Assembly (NCBI RefSeq): GCF_954871325.1
Contig: NC_088776.1
Span: 2,115,985 to 2,179,984, forward strand
DNA: 64,000 bases
Origin: Gordionus sp. m RMFG-2023
Taxonomy: Eukaryota; Nematomorpha; Gordioida; Chordodea; Parachordodidae
Reading direction: 5' to 3'
In this document: positions 15,501-25,983 of the stretch, piece by piece
Layout of the letters: the number at the start of each line of letters is the position of its first letter
Numbering within the stretch: the first letter of the stretch is position 1
Program-made: the position numbers and the translations under genes
The notes under the pieces: generated by a model
What the model was told of the DNA's origin: nothing
What the model saw: the letters and a program-made list of their open reading frames with translations, nothing else
The model's database searches: none

Positions 15501-18500
15501 TAATTGCTTTTCAAAATTTTCATCTGATAGGCATGAACGCTTGGCAGTTAATACAGCGTTAGCTATACTAAAAACTCGCTCAACAGGGGCAGATGAAGGG
15601 ATTGCGGTGTTATACTTGATAAACAATTCTTTTAAAAAAGGGAATTTATTAAAAACATTTAATGTTTTATCCATTGTTTCAAAAAATTGAGCTATGTTAT
15701 CATCCTCCAATCTGCCCTCTTCTTCCTCGTCAAAATAAAAAGATATCTCGGAATTGATTTTAAAACAGTGAAATATTTTTGATATTTGGGCCATGGTAAT
15801 TCTAATTCATCTAATATTGAATTTTGATTTTCAGAATCTGATGATGAAATATTTATATCCATGCAAATGCTAATCTATTAAATTAAAATATAAAATATTC
15901 AAATTAATAAACTTTAATCTTATCTTCTCTAGCAGTAGCACGTTATTGTACGTTAATTGCAATATGAAAGAGGAAAAAGTAAAAACAGCTGATTAAAAAA
16001 TATAAGACTTTTTTGTTAAAAAATTGGATTAAATGTTAATTTTTCAAATAAATAAAAATATAAAACTTTTTTGTTAAAAAATGCGGATTAATATTAATTT
16101 TTCAAATAAATAAAAATAAAAAGTGTTTTTTAAAATTGAACGAACGTAAAATTGAACGCGTTCATCAAAGAAAAGGAACGCGTTCACGTTCAAAGTTCGT
16201 CAAAAAAAGGAACGCCGTTCATCACCTTTTTTCAAAAAAACGAACTTCGTTCACGAACGCGTTCTGAACGCGTTCGTTTACAACACTACTTTTTAATAAT
16301 ACTATCCAGAATAATTTCAATAGTAATATAATATCCTTCCACAAACATCAAAACCAGAAAAATATAATTCATATAAAATCACTTTTAAGTCTTTTGAACG
16401 AATAATCTCAAAAAAAATTTTGCTCTGGGAGGGGTCCAAACCCGAAAACCACCCTCGTAGCTACGCCACTGGGTCGAAGCAATAAATCCGGCCTAAGGAG
16501 CTTGACTATTTTGTAATAAGTCAAAACTAACAACCTAAATGCTTTAAATTTAGAACATTTTTAGCGATTTAGACCAGTATCATTTTGTTGTCAAAAGGGT
16601 TATTTTAGTTCAAGTAATCATCAATATATACGATTAAACTTGTGTGTAAAAAGAAAGAACTAAAAAAAAAAAATTTATGATATAAGTTAGTATTTTAAAC
16701 CTGGGAACCCCAGAACTTAAAAGGATGGCTCATGAAAATATCACTTGTCAATCCTTATAAGAAATTATTTTTTTGATAATATTTTTCGAATTTGTAAAAT
16801 TATATACTTAATATTATTTTTATTTTATTTTATTTTATTTTTTTTTGGGGGGGGGGGCTTTTTTATATAATAAAAAGGCCTGATTTTAATCAGATTTTTT
16901 TATGAACCGAAATATTTTTGTGTTTTATATAATAAAAAGGCCTGATTTTAATCAGATTTTTTTTAATGATAACCGAAATTTTTGTGTTATAATTTTAAGA
17001 CAATGTTAAAAAAAATATTAAGAAAAAAAATAGCAGGTATTATGGATTTATATTTTACAGTGAAAACCCAATTTAACCAGTTTTTAAAAAATAAAATATA
17101 AATATGATTAGCGAATTTTATTCTCAATTTTATCTGGAATTACTAACTAATTATTTCCTCCTCTTCAATTAAATTATCAAATTTCTATCTTTTTAAAACA
17201 TAAATAAAAAAAATTATTCTTCTTTAAAAATATAATTTTAATAGGTGGACGTTGTTTTTGAAATTTAAAAAAATTAATTTTATTGAATCTGAAATGATAT
17301 TATCCTCAACTTGATGACCCCACAATAGATAATCTCTCTTAGAAAATTTGATATCTTCATTTTTAAATTTTATTTTTATTGGTATGGCAACCTAGTTTTG
17401 TTAAACGGCTCGTTTTGAGCCGATTTTTAAAAAACGGCTAACTCAATATTTCATCCAGAAAAATAATTACGGAAGCCTGAAGAATTTGCTCATAGAAGGA
17501 ACAAGGTTTAAGCAATATTTTTTTGGCTAAAATATTACCGTCTAATAATAGCACCTCATATCTCCTTTGCTCTTTTTTAGGAAGATTAATAGGATATATA
17601 TATATATATCCAAAAATTTTGTTATTCCTTTTTTTTTTATATAGAAAAATATTATATTTTAATTAAGAATTATTTTTTAACTTTTAATAAAATCCCCCCA
17701 ATTAAAATTTTTATTTAATAAATATTATACAACCCTTCCATCCTCTGCGTTTATCAAAGATGTGTTAAGCACTCTCTAGAATATCCAGGGTTATGCATTT
17801 GACCGGTCAAATATATATATTTTTTTTTAATTATTATTATTTATTCATATATAAAACTGTAGTAAAGGAGATGATGAAGAAGAAGAAGAAAGGTACATCT
17901 AAATGATTCATTTTTAAATTTATAATGGTTCCCGTTCTTAAATCGCTAAAACAAAAATATAGTCGATAAAAATTTTTTATCTGACTTGTATCTCTTATGA
18001 AAATGAAAATTAATAGATTCTACTACTAGTGGGGGGGGGGGGGGAAGTAGGTGTAAAATCTTGAGCGCCATTTTTCTTTAAAAAAACATCCTCTATTTTT
18101 AACTAAGACTAGCCCATTCTTCCCCTCCGACATTTTGCTTAACAACAATATCATATTAAAAATACAAGATTATGAAAATTTATCTTTCATTTTATTTTTA
18201 TTTCTTATCAAAAAAAATTTTTTTTATATCTTAATTTAAGTAGCGGGCCATGAAGATAAAATGCCTGAACAAGGTATATCGGAGTAGAAACATTTTTATC
18301 AAAAATTATTTTAGAGGCATTTTATTATAATAACAATATTTATTTTCTTTTTTTTTGAGAATTATTCGTTTTTTTTTGAACTTATGAAAGCCAGAAGAGC
18401 GTATACAATTATTTTTGTTCCTGCTCAAACAAAATTCCTGGTAAGACAGAAAACACAGTATAAGATTTCTTGAGAAAAAAAAATATTTTAAATACATTTT

Positions 18501-21500
18501 TGAAAAAAAGCAGAAAAATTATGGAATATGATTTATTTTGAAAATTCGCGTCTTTTGTTTCGGTGTCTTTTTGTCTTCGGTATTTTCGGTAATTGTCTTT
18601 CTCGCCAGGTATCGCCGCGTTTCTCCCCAAGTCTAATTTTCATTTTTTAAATTTTTGAACGTATATATTCACAATTTTAATATGCGAATTATTCTATGCT
18701 TACTTATTATAACTAGTGTATCAGAGTTGTTAAATGATCTAGATACAAGTATCTAGATCCTGTATCTAGATATAAAAATGTGGTATCTGTATCTGTATCT
18801 AGATAGATTTTTTGATTAAAATATCAGTATCTATATATTATTTTAGACGATGTATCTGTATCTAGATCCATTTAAAAAGTATCTTTTAACAACTCTGTGT
18901 ATACATTTAAGTTTAATCGAGTTTGTATATTATATATAAACAGGGCCGGGCTGAAAAAAATTTATGGATAGGATCGGGTTCTGCTATTGGTACCTCAGCT
19001 GGTCTCTGATTTTAAAATAAATGAAAGCAAATTTTAATTCTAAATTGTAGTATCCTAAGAGTATCGTGATTACCCCAAAATTCAAAATGTAATAATATTA
19101 TATTATCTTTAAAACATTAAAATTTCTTAAGAAACAGATATTATATCAATTAAAACAACTGATTATACCTATTAGAATAGGGAAAAAATAATTATATCTA
19201 TTAAGAACTCTAGTTAATTTTACCTTGGCGACAAGGAAGCTTGTCGTTTACCAAAAAAAATAACTAACAAATTTTTACTGTATAATTTATAAGATGTTTT
19301 TAAATTTTTAAAAATTTTATCTATATTTTAAGTTTTTTATTGCATTTTTTTTAATTAGAAGAAGAATTTCTGGGCGGAATCATTCTTCCTAAATATTATT
19401 TTAAAAAAAACTAATAATTTTAACTCATAATATTATTACATGGAGGAGAGGGTTTTTTTTTCCAACCCTTCCTACCTTGTATATGCCACTGAGTTTAAAT
19501 AAGCGCTACTTCTTTAAAAAAAACGTTTTTATGATTAAAAACAAGTTCGATTTACAGATTACTAATTTAGCATAAAATATCAGTAGAGGAGACTATAGAT
19601 TTATTGAGGTTCTTGCGAACCCTGGAGTATTATTAAATCTTATAATATATAATTTTTATATTTCAAAGATGATAAATTTCTTAATTCTCATGACAAATCC
19701 CTTTGTATATAAATATTACCTAAAAAAGAATGCCATTCGGACATTATTTTTCCGAAATTTCAAGGCTTGAATATTTGTTTGGCTAAAATTTTGATTTAGC
19801 ATTTTCTTTTAAAAAAATATTAGCGAAGATTTTTAATAACGTATCATCTTAAGAGCTCACATTATCTCCGATTTCGACTAGAAATACTGGAAAAAAATTA
19901 AAATTTCTTTCAAAAAACTTTTTTATAACAATTTAATTAAATATTTTTATAATGTAAACTCTATAAAATACATTTCGAGTTATATAATACTACTTGAATT
20001 TTAAGCTGTAATAATTATTGACTAATAAAATAAAAGGATCCTAAAAAAAAATAATTTATTTTTAATATTTACACCAGAAGAAAGTACACTCGAACCCATT
20101 GGCACATCCTGTGAAATGCGAAGTGAATCAACTCTCGGAGTAAGAGATCTAAAACTCGCAGGATCCGATATCCCAAATAACACCACTACCTTTTATTTAA
20201 GGGGAACTTTTGAGTTTCCATTATCGTCTTTCCCTAATGCAAGTTTCCGTTATATATTGAGCCCCTATACAATTAATGGATTAAACCTTGACAATGTGAT
20301 TCAAGATTTTCATGTCTCAGTAAATGATGTTGCTCAGGTTTTTTTATTAAATTTCTATTATTTAATGATCATATACTATATATTTTTTTAATAGACCAAC
20401 TTCGAATTCGACATTGGTAATTTAGAGAAAAGCGTCAAATATTTCTTACAGATTTTCGTCATCTATCGCGGTTTTGATGCTAAGGAAGAGATAGCTGCTG
20501 TGCAAACATTCGAATGTAAATTTTTGTTCATGTTATTCAAATAATTTTATTCTAATTACAAAAAATTCACTTTATCCTTATCTCTATAAAATGAGACGTG
20601 TCCTTTGTTGAAAATATTTTTTATATTATTTTAAAATATTATACTATACGACCAACGTTATGGGACAAGCATATATTTTTCATACATATTCTCGTTATGT
20701 TTTAGTATTTATCAGAGTTGTTTCAAATATACATTTTCAAATAGATCTAGATATAGATATATCGTATAAAAATGGATCTAGTTAATCTAGTTGCCTTCTT
20801 ATAAATGTAGCTGCACCCAGATACAATTTTTTACAATATATCTAAGTATTGATATAATTTTTATTATAATTATGTCAAGTGTGCTTGCTTAATATAGGAT
20901 TTTATTTTTAAATTTCTATTTTTTAGCGAGCTTAAAATTTTTTTATTTGAATATCAAATATATAATTAAATTATATTTGTTACATTCTTTATTTTTATCA
21001 TTAAATAACCCCCCGAAAAGGAAAGGAAAGGAAAGGAAAGGAAAGGAAAGGAAAGGAAAGGAAAGGAAAGGAAAGGAAAGGAAAGGAAAGGAAAGGAAAG
21101 GAAAGGAAAGGAAAGGAAAGGAAAGGAAAGGAAAGGAAAGGAAAGGAAAGGAAAGGAAAGGAAAGGAAAGGAAAGGAAAGGAAAGGAAAGGAAAGGAAAG
21201 GAAAGGAAAGGAAAGGAAAGGAAAGGAAAGGAAAGGAAAGGAAAGGAAAGGAAAGGAAAGGAAAGGAAAGGAAAGGAAAGGAAAGGAAAGGAAAGGAAAG
21301 GAAAGGAAAGGAAAGGAAAGGAAAGGAAAGGAAAGGAAAGGAAAGGAAAGGAAAGGAAAGGAAAGGAAAGGAAAGGAAAGGAAAGGAAAGGAAAGGAAAG
21401 GAAAGGAAAGGAAAGGAAAGGAAAGGAAAGGAAAGGAAAGGAAAGGAAAGGAAAGGAAAGGAAAGGAAAGGAAAGGAAAGGAAAGGAAAGGAAAGGAAAG

Positions 21501-23238
21501 GAAAGGAAAGGAAAGGAAAGGAAAGGAAAGGAAAGGAAAGGAAAGGAAAGGAAAGGAAAGGAAAGGAAAGGAAAGGAAAGGAAAGGAAAGGAAAGGAAAG
21601 GAAAGGAAAGGAAAGGAAAGAAAAGAAACAAACAAACAAACAAAGAATCTAAAAAATTCCTAAATATTTGATAAGTATTAAAATTTATATCATTAATCAC
21701 ATCCTCTAAGAAGTGCTGAAAAAAATTGATATTAAATAATTTTAATTTTTTTTGACAGGTTTTCTATTCACAATTAATTGGAAACTTTAATAGATCTTCA
21801 ACTAAAATTTAAAATTTACCACGTTTGTCGTCATCTATTTTCAAATGAAATAAACTCGGACATAACGTTTAATGAATTATATTCGAATATTAATTTTTGA
21901 TTTAAAATAATAAAATATCAAAATTTATTTAAAAAAAGTATCTAAAAATATATAGAGATATCTCTATATTTGATATGTAGATACTTTTATGAAGGTATAT
22001 CTAGATAACATATTGTGTTTATCTAGATACAACAACTCTGGTATTTATAATGTGTTTGAAGTTTTTTTAATGAGTTACAAAGCTCTTAAAAAATGGTAAG
22101 AGAAAAAAAAAATTGTATTGTGAAAAAAAAAAAATTTTAAAAACTAATGGAAAATTAATAGCAAATTAATTGAAATTCCTTTGAATTCATTTATAATGTA
22201 AAGTTTATTTTGTTGATAAAATTATAAATTAATTCATTATTCGTTGTAAAATGCATATTTTATATACATTTTTAAAAAAACAGATCAACAAAGTTCACCA
22301 GTGAAGATAAATATTATTGGTATGTGTTCAATAAATCAAATATATTTTGTAAAATTAATTTATATAAATGATATTGGGATAATTGTATATATATATATCC
22401 TAGAAAGATTAACCATCTCAATAATATTGCTATTTTTTTTTGTTAGTCTCCGAAATAGTATACATCGATAGAAATTTTCTCTTATAAAGTAAGTGATGGC
22501 CATTTAAAAGATAGTCATAGCAAAAAAAAATTATAAATTGGTATAGTTAGTTAAACTCTCATGAAAATGATACTATATGTATATGATATACACATTATTT
22601 GACAGATAAATACCGATTTGCTCCTAAAATAAAAAACGTGGTTGTCGAGCAAAATGATTTAAAAGTGATTTGGAGTATTGGTCACTTGATAAACCAAACT
22701 TTTTATGAAAATATTGATTCATGCATCATTGAACTGTGTTCTATCACCCCAGGCATGATTAAACCTATACAAAGCTATCGTGTAGAAGTTCGTAACTATC
22801 AATTTTTATTTAAAATTAGAATAGGGGTTTTGATTTTCTCCATTATTAGAATTAAGACTTATCATTATAATAAGCCGTTATTTATAAACCCAAAGTCATG
22901 AGGTTCATAATAGATGGCTCAAATATTTGTTTTTAGAGACGGAGGATTTATAAAATTGAATCATAGTTTTATAGCTTACTTAATAAAATACTTACTTTTT
23001 TGACCAATCCACATGCATGAAACGCAGCAATAATTTATAAGAGATTATTTATACAATATTATTATTCTTTTTTTTTACATTATAGAAGTTCGCCACAAGT
23101 CTCACATTTCATAATGTTACCCTACAAATCAACAGAATAACGGTGATCCTCACATTCAAAAATGAACACAGAGATATGTCCAATAAAGACCATGTTGCCG
23201 ATAGGAAATACATATTCTTTCCTTGTATATTAGATTAA
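568..23238 (+). CDS. Secreted glycoprotein with FN3-like segments, 8 exons, about 388 aa
   Basis: Proposed exons: 568-795, 852-972, 1622-1648, 20078-20337, 20395-20515, 22284-22319, 22606-22826, 23086-23238 (TAA). All junctions are GT/AG and the phases agree throughout (0,1,1,0,1,1,0), which is the main reason to join them over 22 kb. The product starts with a signal-peptide-like stretch (MFVSRGLNKILFLSIALYYA), has about nine N-glycosylation sequons (for example NKT, NFT, NNTT, NAS, NQT) and has no later membrane span, so it is probably secreted. Alternating beta-like stretches with aromatic/Pro positions (for example near residues 30-115 and 285-370) look like fibronectin-III folds, but this is an impression and not a motif match. 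The third intron is 18.4 kb. I do not recognise the family. The exon structure is fairly sure except for the 27-nt and 36-nt exons; the function is unknown. Confidence 0.6.
973..1621 (+). other. Intron 2 of the secreted-glycoprotein gene
   Basis: AT-rich spacer between the 121-nt and 27-nt exons. It contains a C-run and a short GC-rich patch near 1385-1430 but no recognisable element. The minus-strand frame at 1081-1431 has no coding character. Confidence 0.5.
3230..8620. repeat. Diverged tandem/segmental duplications within intron 3
   Basis: At least four related blocks begin near 3230, 4290, 4980 and 7000. Shared landmarks in the same order are a TTATTATAAT...ATTAACATTCAA segment, a segment with CATAATCAA and CTTGATATAATAATT (3420, 4450, 5130; again near 12050), and a GATGCTTTCATGGCT segment (3555, 7234). 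The pair 5880-6420 and 7650-8210 shares GAGATATGGA, AATCATACATATAT and TTGAAATGATCTG in order. The pair 6660-6800 and 8400-8510 shares GGCTAAAGTTAAAACNTGA. Divergence and indels are heavy, so the duplications are old. No coding frame is conserved across copies. Confidence 0.6.
9480..9875. repeat. Segmental duplicate A (partner 18280-18690)
   Basis: Shares with 18280-18690, in order, AAACATTTTT, AAATTATTTTAGA, ACAGAAAACAC, TTCGGTGTCTTTTT, TGTCTTTCT and CCCCA-GTCTAATTT. The open frames over it on both strands are by-products; neither is preserved in the partner. Confidence 0.6.
10380..10570. repeat. Dispersed repeat R2, copy 1 of at least 3
   Basis: Contains ATATTATTACATGGAG, CCAACCCTTCCTACCTTGTA and TATGCCACTNAGTTTAAATA, repeated at 19340-19560 and more weakly at 12290-12400. 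The terminal segment CTAGAATTAGATAGATT also occurs at 24522-24540, next to the stray exon copy. Confidence 0.55.
11825..12024. mobile_element. hAT-type MITE with 8-bp TSD
   Basis: A 200-bp element flanked by the perfect 8-bp direct repeat CATTCATA (11817-11824 and 12025-12032). The ends are TAGTGTTGTTAAAC and, reverse complemented, ATGTTGTTAAAC. Inside, an ACTCAATATTTTAT segment lies inverted against AAATATTGAGTTAGCC. It is non-autonomous. The 8-bp duplication and the TAGTGTTG end fit the hAT superfamily. Decayed relatives lie at 14716, 17396, 39907 and 63846. Confidence 0.8.
13080..13128. repeat. Two-copy 23-bp tandem repeat
   Basis: The unit GTGCCATACACCAAAATCAT plus ATA occurs twice head to tail. 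It is a small, recent duplication in intron 3. Confidence 0.6.
13797..13975. mobile_element. Decayed hAT-type MITE, second family
   Basis: Contains TTAAACAGCCCGTTTAAGAT, TTAGCCAAAATAATATTATA and an inverted partner, and matches the better preserved copy at 52943-53160 in order and spacing. The ends are too worn to call a target duplication. Confidence 0.5.
14716..14905. mobile_element. Decayed hAT-type MITE (family of 11825)
   Basis: Shares GGCTCGTTTTGAGCCGATTT, GGCTAACTCAATATTTTATC and AGAATAATATTACG with the copies at 17396 and 63846, and ends with the inverted AAATTGAGTTAGCC. No clear target duplication was seen. Confidence 0.55.
15184..16288 (-). mobile_element. hAT element nested in the MITE, with transposase remnant
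   Basis: A 1105-bp element with ends TAGTGCTGTAAAC and (reverse complement) TAGTGTTGTAAAC. The target duplication is CTTTATAA against CTTTTTAA, one mismatch. Subterminal regions on both sides are packed with GAACGCG/CGCGTTC motifs, probably transposase binding sites by analogy with hAT elements. The interior carries a transposase 3' remnant on the minus strand. Confidence 0.85.
15498..15794 (-). pseudogene. hAT transposase C-terminal fragment (dimerisation region)
   Basis: A 98-codon frame ending inside the nested element. Its last half contains IPSSAPVERVFSIANAVLTA, the characteristic hAT C-terminal dimerisation motif (S-x-x-x-E-R-x-F-S). The RNase H catalytic core and the BED finger are absent, so the copy cannot mobilise itself. 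The ATG may simply be an internal Met. Confidence 0.85.
16861..16990. repeat. Two-copy 63-bp tandem repeat with internal hairpin
   Basis: The unit TATATAATAAAAAGGCCTGA continues with TTTTAATCAGATTTTTT and is repeated once. CTGATTTTAATCAG is a perfect 14-bp palindrome-like stem in each copy. A G-run precedes it. No function is apparent. Confidence 0.6.
17396..17560. mobile_element. Decayed hAT-type MITE (family of 11825)
   Basis: Starts near TTTTGTTAAACGGCTCG and shares GCTAACTCAATATTTCATCC with the copy at 63846. The right end is worn. Confidence 0.55.
18280..18690. repeat. Segmental duplicate A (partner 9480-9875)
   Basis: The second copy of the block described at 9480. The order of shared blocks is conserved, while sequence between blocks differs by many indels. 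Confidence 0.6.
18722..18897. mobile_element. hAT-type MITE, ATCTAGATAC family
   Basis: About 176 bp with ends CAGAGTTGTTAAA and (reverse complement) CAGAGTTGTTAAA, so the terminal repeats are perfect over 13 bp. The interior is dominated by repeats of the palindrome-prone ATCTAGATAC and GTATCT. The flanks share GTGTAT; the full 8-bp duplication is not preserved. Related copies are at 20713 and 34676. Confidence 0.75.
18941..19008. mobile_element. Short MITE with GGCCGGG ends
   Basis: Runs from CAGGGCCGGGCTG to CAGCTGGTCTCTG. Its right end resembles the termini of the larger element at 45553-47311. The flanks (TATATAAA and ATTTTAAA) are only partly alike. Confidence 0.4.
19340..19560. repeat. 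Dispersed repeat R2, copy 3
   Basis: Shares CCAACCCTTCCTACCTTGTA and TATGCCACTGAGTTTAAATA with 10380-10570, plus the upstream TAATATTATTACATGGAG. Confidence 0.6.
20713..22040. mobile_element. hAT-type element enclosing a pentanucleotide array
   Basis: A 1328-bp element in intron 5 of the secreted-glycoprotein gene. It is flanked by a perfect 8-bp direct repeat GTATTTAT (20705-20712 and 22041-22048). The ends are CAGAGTTGTT and, reverse complemented, CAGAGTTGTT, with ATCTAGAT-type subterminal motifs as in the 18722 copy. It encodes nothing. About half of it is the (GAAAG)n array at 21015-21620. Confidence 0.82.
21015..21620. repeat. (GAAAG)n pentanucleotide array, about 120 units
   Basis: About 605 bp of uninterrupted pentanucleotide repeat, GGAAA on the plus strand and TTTCC on the minus strand. 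All four long frames across it are artefacts, because a 5-bp repeat without stops stays open in every frame. The exact length in the genome may differ from the assembly. Polypurine bias gives it triplex potential. Confidence 0.95.
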
Positions 23239-24340
23239 TTTTTCTAGAGATTATTAAGCTTATATTCTTTTTATAAGTGTTAATTTTTTATATAATATTA
23301 ATTTTTTTTGTAGGTTTTTCCATTATAATAACTATTTATTTTTTTATATTGATAGAATGTATCTTCTGGATTGATAGATTTAATTAAAGCCTTTATAATA
23401 GGTTATACTTAGCTTAGAAAGGAATGTTGTAAGAGTGACCAGTCTCCAATAACTCATAGAATGCTAAAACAAATAAGAGATTCCTGAAAACTGGATTCTA
23501 TTAATTAATTAAATCAAAATTATTTTAAAAAATATTTGGCAAGCTTATCTTGAATTGAGTTGGGAACATAACAAATTAATAATTTTAAAAAAAATATTTC
23601 TATATCTAGCATTTTTATATGGGCATTTATTTCAAAAACAAATTATTTCATTACCTTTTAAATAAATTTTGGTCTGTAGGATCAAATAATTTATAGTTAT
23701 AATTTTCACAAATTTAGTAAATAAAAAAATAAAAATATGAATAAACTTATTAGAAATTATTTTTCAAAATTTCTTGAATAAATAAGTAGGAATCAAAATG
23801 GAGAATAAATAATTAAATTATATAAGAAAACAAATTTCCTAATCGCATAAATATCTAAAATTTACACTGAAATTAGAAGATTTTCCTGTATTTAATCAAA
23901 TTGATTATCATATAGGAAGATTAATACATTAGAGACCAATTTATTTAACAAATATTATGAACCGATTATGTTTACAATCAAAATGACTCTGTGTAACCTG
24001 GAGATTCTCCTGATGGTAGAAAAGTTTGGACTATCTATTTGAGAAGATATCGATGCTTGCATAATAATATTTTGGCTAAGATCCTATTCGGGCCGTTTTA
24101 AAAAAATGGTCTCTAATCAAGCTTTTTTAGCAACACTAACAACAATAAATACATAAATAAAAATACCTCTTTCCCTGTCTATTAACCGCTCTATCTCAAA
24201 CATATTGTCAGTAGGATATCATTTATCTTTTAGATGAATTTTACAATTTTGTTGATTTGCGGAATCTGATAAGGGGTGGCAGAAATATATATTCCATTAT
24301 CGATATATGAATAATAATTCTTAAATATGAATTAATTATA
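23239..24340. other. Intergenic, few features
   Basis: Downstream of the TAA of the secreted-glycoprotein gene. Visible material is a worn TIR-element piece near 23990-24135 (AATAATATTTTGGCTAAGAT, ending GCAACACTA). Nothing else was recognised. Confidence 0.4.
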
Positions 24341-24790
24341 TTTTATAAAATATATTATAGGTTCCACCGATATCACGAAGAGCATAGGTAATTATTTTTA
24401 ATTTTGAATGTATAAAACGAAAGTTATCTGATCTATGTAAAATAATATTAAAATTAAATTGGAACCACCCCCCCCTCCCTCTTAATTAATTTTAATATAT
24501 ACATAAAATACTGCCTAACAAACTAGAATTAGATAGATTTGGTAGATTTTTAAAATTAATTTAATATACCAGATACAATGGCTGAAATTGTCTGAAATTC
24601 GTAGATACTCAACATTTTCTGAAAATACATTTTTTTTGAGCAAATTAGATTTTGCAAAATTTAAAAATAGCCCTCAATAAAAATATATAAATTTGAGGAA
24701 TAATACCAAATTCCCATGGTTTCTATATCCCAATCATAAAAAAATTTATAATATAAAAATAAATCATTTTTAATTTAGAAAATTTTTTAA
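24341..24790 (+). pseudogene. Stray paralogous copy of exon 3 and its intron flanks
   Basis: 24361-24387 is a second 27-nt exon copy, closely matching 1622-1648 (shared GATATCACGAAG), again with a TATTATAG acceptor and GGTAATTATTTT donor. The following intron also matches (AAAGTTATCTGATCTA against AAATTATCTGATCTAA), and 24545-24760 matches blocks near 6100-6240 and 7830-8000 of intron 3. No copies of the neighbouring exons are visible, so this looks like a relic of a tandem duplication of gene 1 and not a functional gene. Confidence 0.6.
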
Positions 24791-25370
24791 TCCAATACAT
24801 TAAAAAACTCATATTTTAATTAATATATACTTCTTTTTTTTTAATTAAAGATATCGATACTACGATAGGTTTTAAACTTTTATATGTGAATATATATTTT
24901 ATTATCTTAATTTTATGTTTACATTTTTTTTTATCATCGATATTTCTAATTTAATGGAATATTTTCGAGAACTGTTAGTTATTTAAACATTCATTTTTTT
25001 TTGTAAGATGTTATTGAAATGTCGTAAGTTGTGGTGGACATTTTATACTTTATGGAATATCTTAGAATCCAAGTTCCGATTAAGGATTTAAGACAATTCC
25101 ATCGGATTTTTTTTTCTAAGAAGATAAAATAACGAATCTCATAATAACGTCCTGGCCCTCTTTTTGCTATATAAAATTAGCAAAACTAAGGCTTGGGCTA
25201 TCTCTTCCCATCTAATTGGGTTAAGAAATTTGGGATTAACCAATGAGATAAGCTCGCCCCAATTCGAGGGCTGTTAGTTTTTTTTTGAAACCTTTATTTT
25301 TGTTAGATTTGAATGAGTAAGATCTTATTGATTTGTCGTTACATAAAAATTTATAAAAAATTAAAACAAG

Positions 25371-25422
25371 GCCCAGCCCGTGTACTTGGGCCGGGCTTAG
25401 GGCCTTATCTGCAGGTATTTGT
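25371..25422. mobile_element. GGCC-rich TIR end fragment
   Basis: CAAGGCCCAGCCCGTG with GGGCCGGGC and CTGCAGGT nearby, matching the terminal sequence at 47281-47305. It is a fragment only. Confidence 0.4.
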
Positions 25423-25983
25423 TGCTGCTACATAAAATAGCAGAGCTTTCATATTCATTTTAAAATTATTGTATGGGAAATATATATTATATTATTGTAT
25501 TTATTAACATACGTTATTGTTCTATTTGTAGTTTAAAATCAGAGTCGCAAAAATAAAGGAACATCAATATTATTTTTTTTATTTTATTTTATATTACATT
25601 ATTTTTTATTATTATATTTCATTTTTTTTATTTTGTATTTTGCTAAATTTTTTTTATATATATATAAGGAATTATTATTTTCGATTTTTTTTATTGTGAT
25701 TTTAGAAATAAAAAATATTTTTTAAAAAGGGATATTCTGGGAAACAAAATAAATAAAATTTTTTTAATTAATATGAAATTTATAAAGGAAAACTTAATAA
25801 ATAAATGAATAAATAAATTGTTGTAAAGAAATAATCAGTTTTATAATTTTAAACATTATCGAAAAAATATATTTAAAGAAATATTAGGAAAGAAGATAAT
25901 AAAAGAGTTGCCATATATATTAAGGTTGCTAATTGAAACATTAAGAAATATAAACATTGAATTTAGTATGGCAATTAAAATAT

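Larger units (their letters stand above)
14995..16471. mobile_element. hAT-type element with GGCGTAGCTAGG ends, carrying a nested hAT
   Basis: Begins CAGTGGCGTAGCTAGG and ends with CTACGCCACTG. It is flanked by the perfect 8-bp repeat GGTCGAAG (14987-14994 and 16472-16479). It encodes nothing of its own. A second element at 15184-16288 sits inside it. The outer sequence matches the uninterrupted 407-bp copy at 33073-33479, which serves as the empty site. Confidence 0.88.
1649..20077 (+). other. 18.4-kb intron 3, mosaic of decayed duplications and TIR elements
   Basis: No exon of a second gene was found. The stretch 3.2-8.6 kb is a set of diverged tandem or segmental copies. A landmark containing TTATTATAAT and ATTAACATTCAA recurs near 3330, 4360, 5050 and 7060. 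A second (GATGCTTTCATGGCT) recurs at 3555 and 7234, with a looser copy near 12190. The blocks 5000-6900 and 7000-8600 are long copies of each other. Another pair is 9480-9870 and 18280-18690. A third repeat recurs at 10380-10570, 12290-12400 and 19340-19560. hAT-type elements at 11825, 14716, 14995, 17396 and 18722 are listed separately. Confidence 0.6.

Noticed and set aside
20943-21700. Four long overlapping frames with (KGKER)n or (FLSFP)n proteins
   Set aside because: A stop-free 5-bp repeat is open in all frames. They are artefacts of (GAAAG)n.
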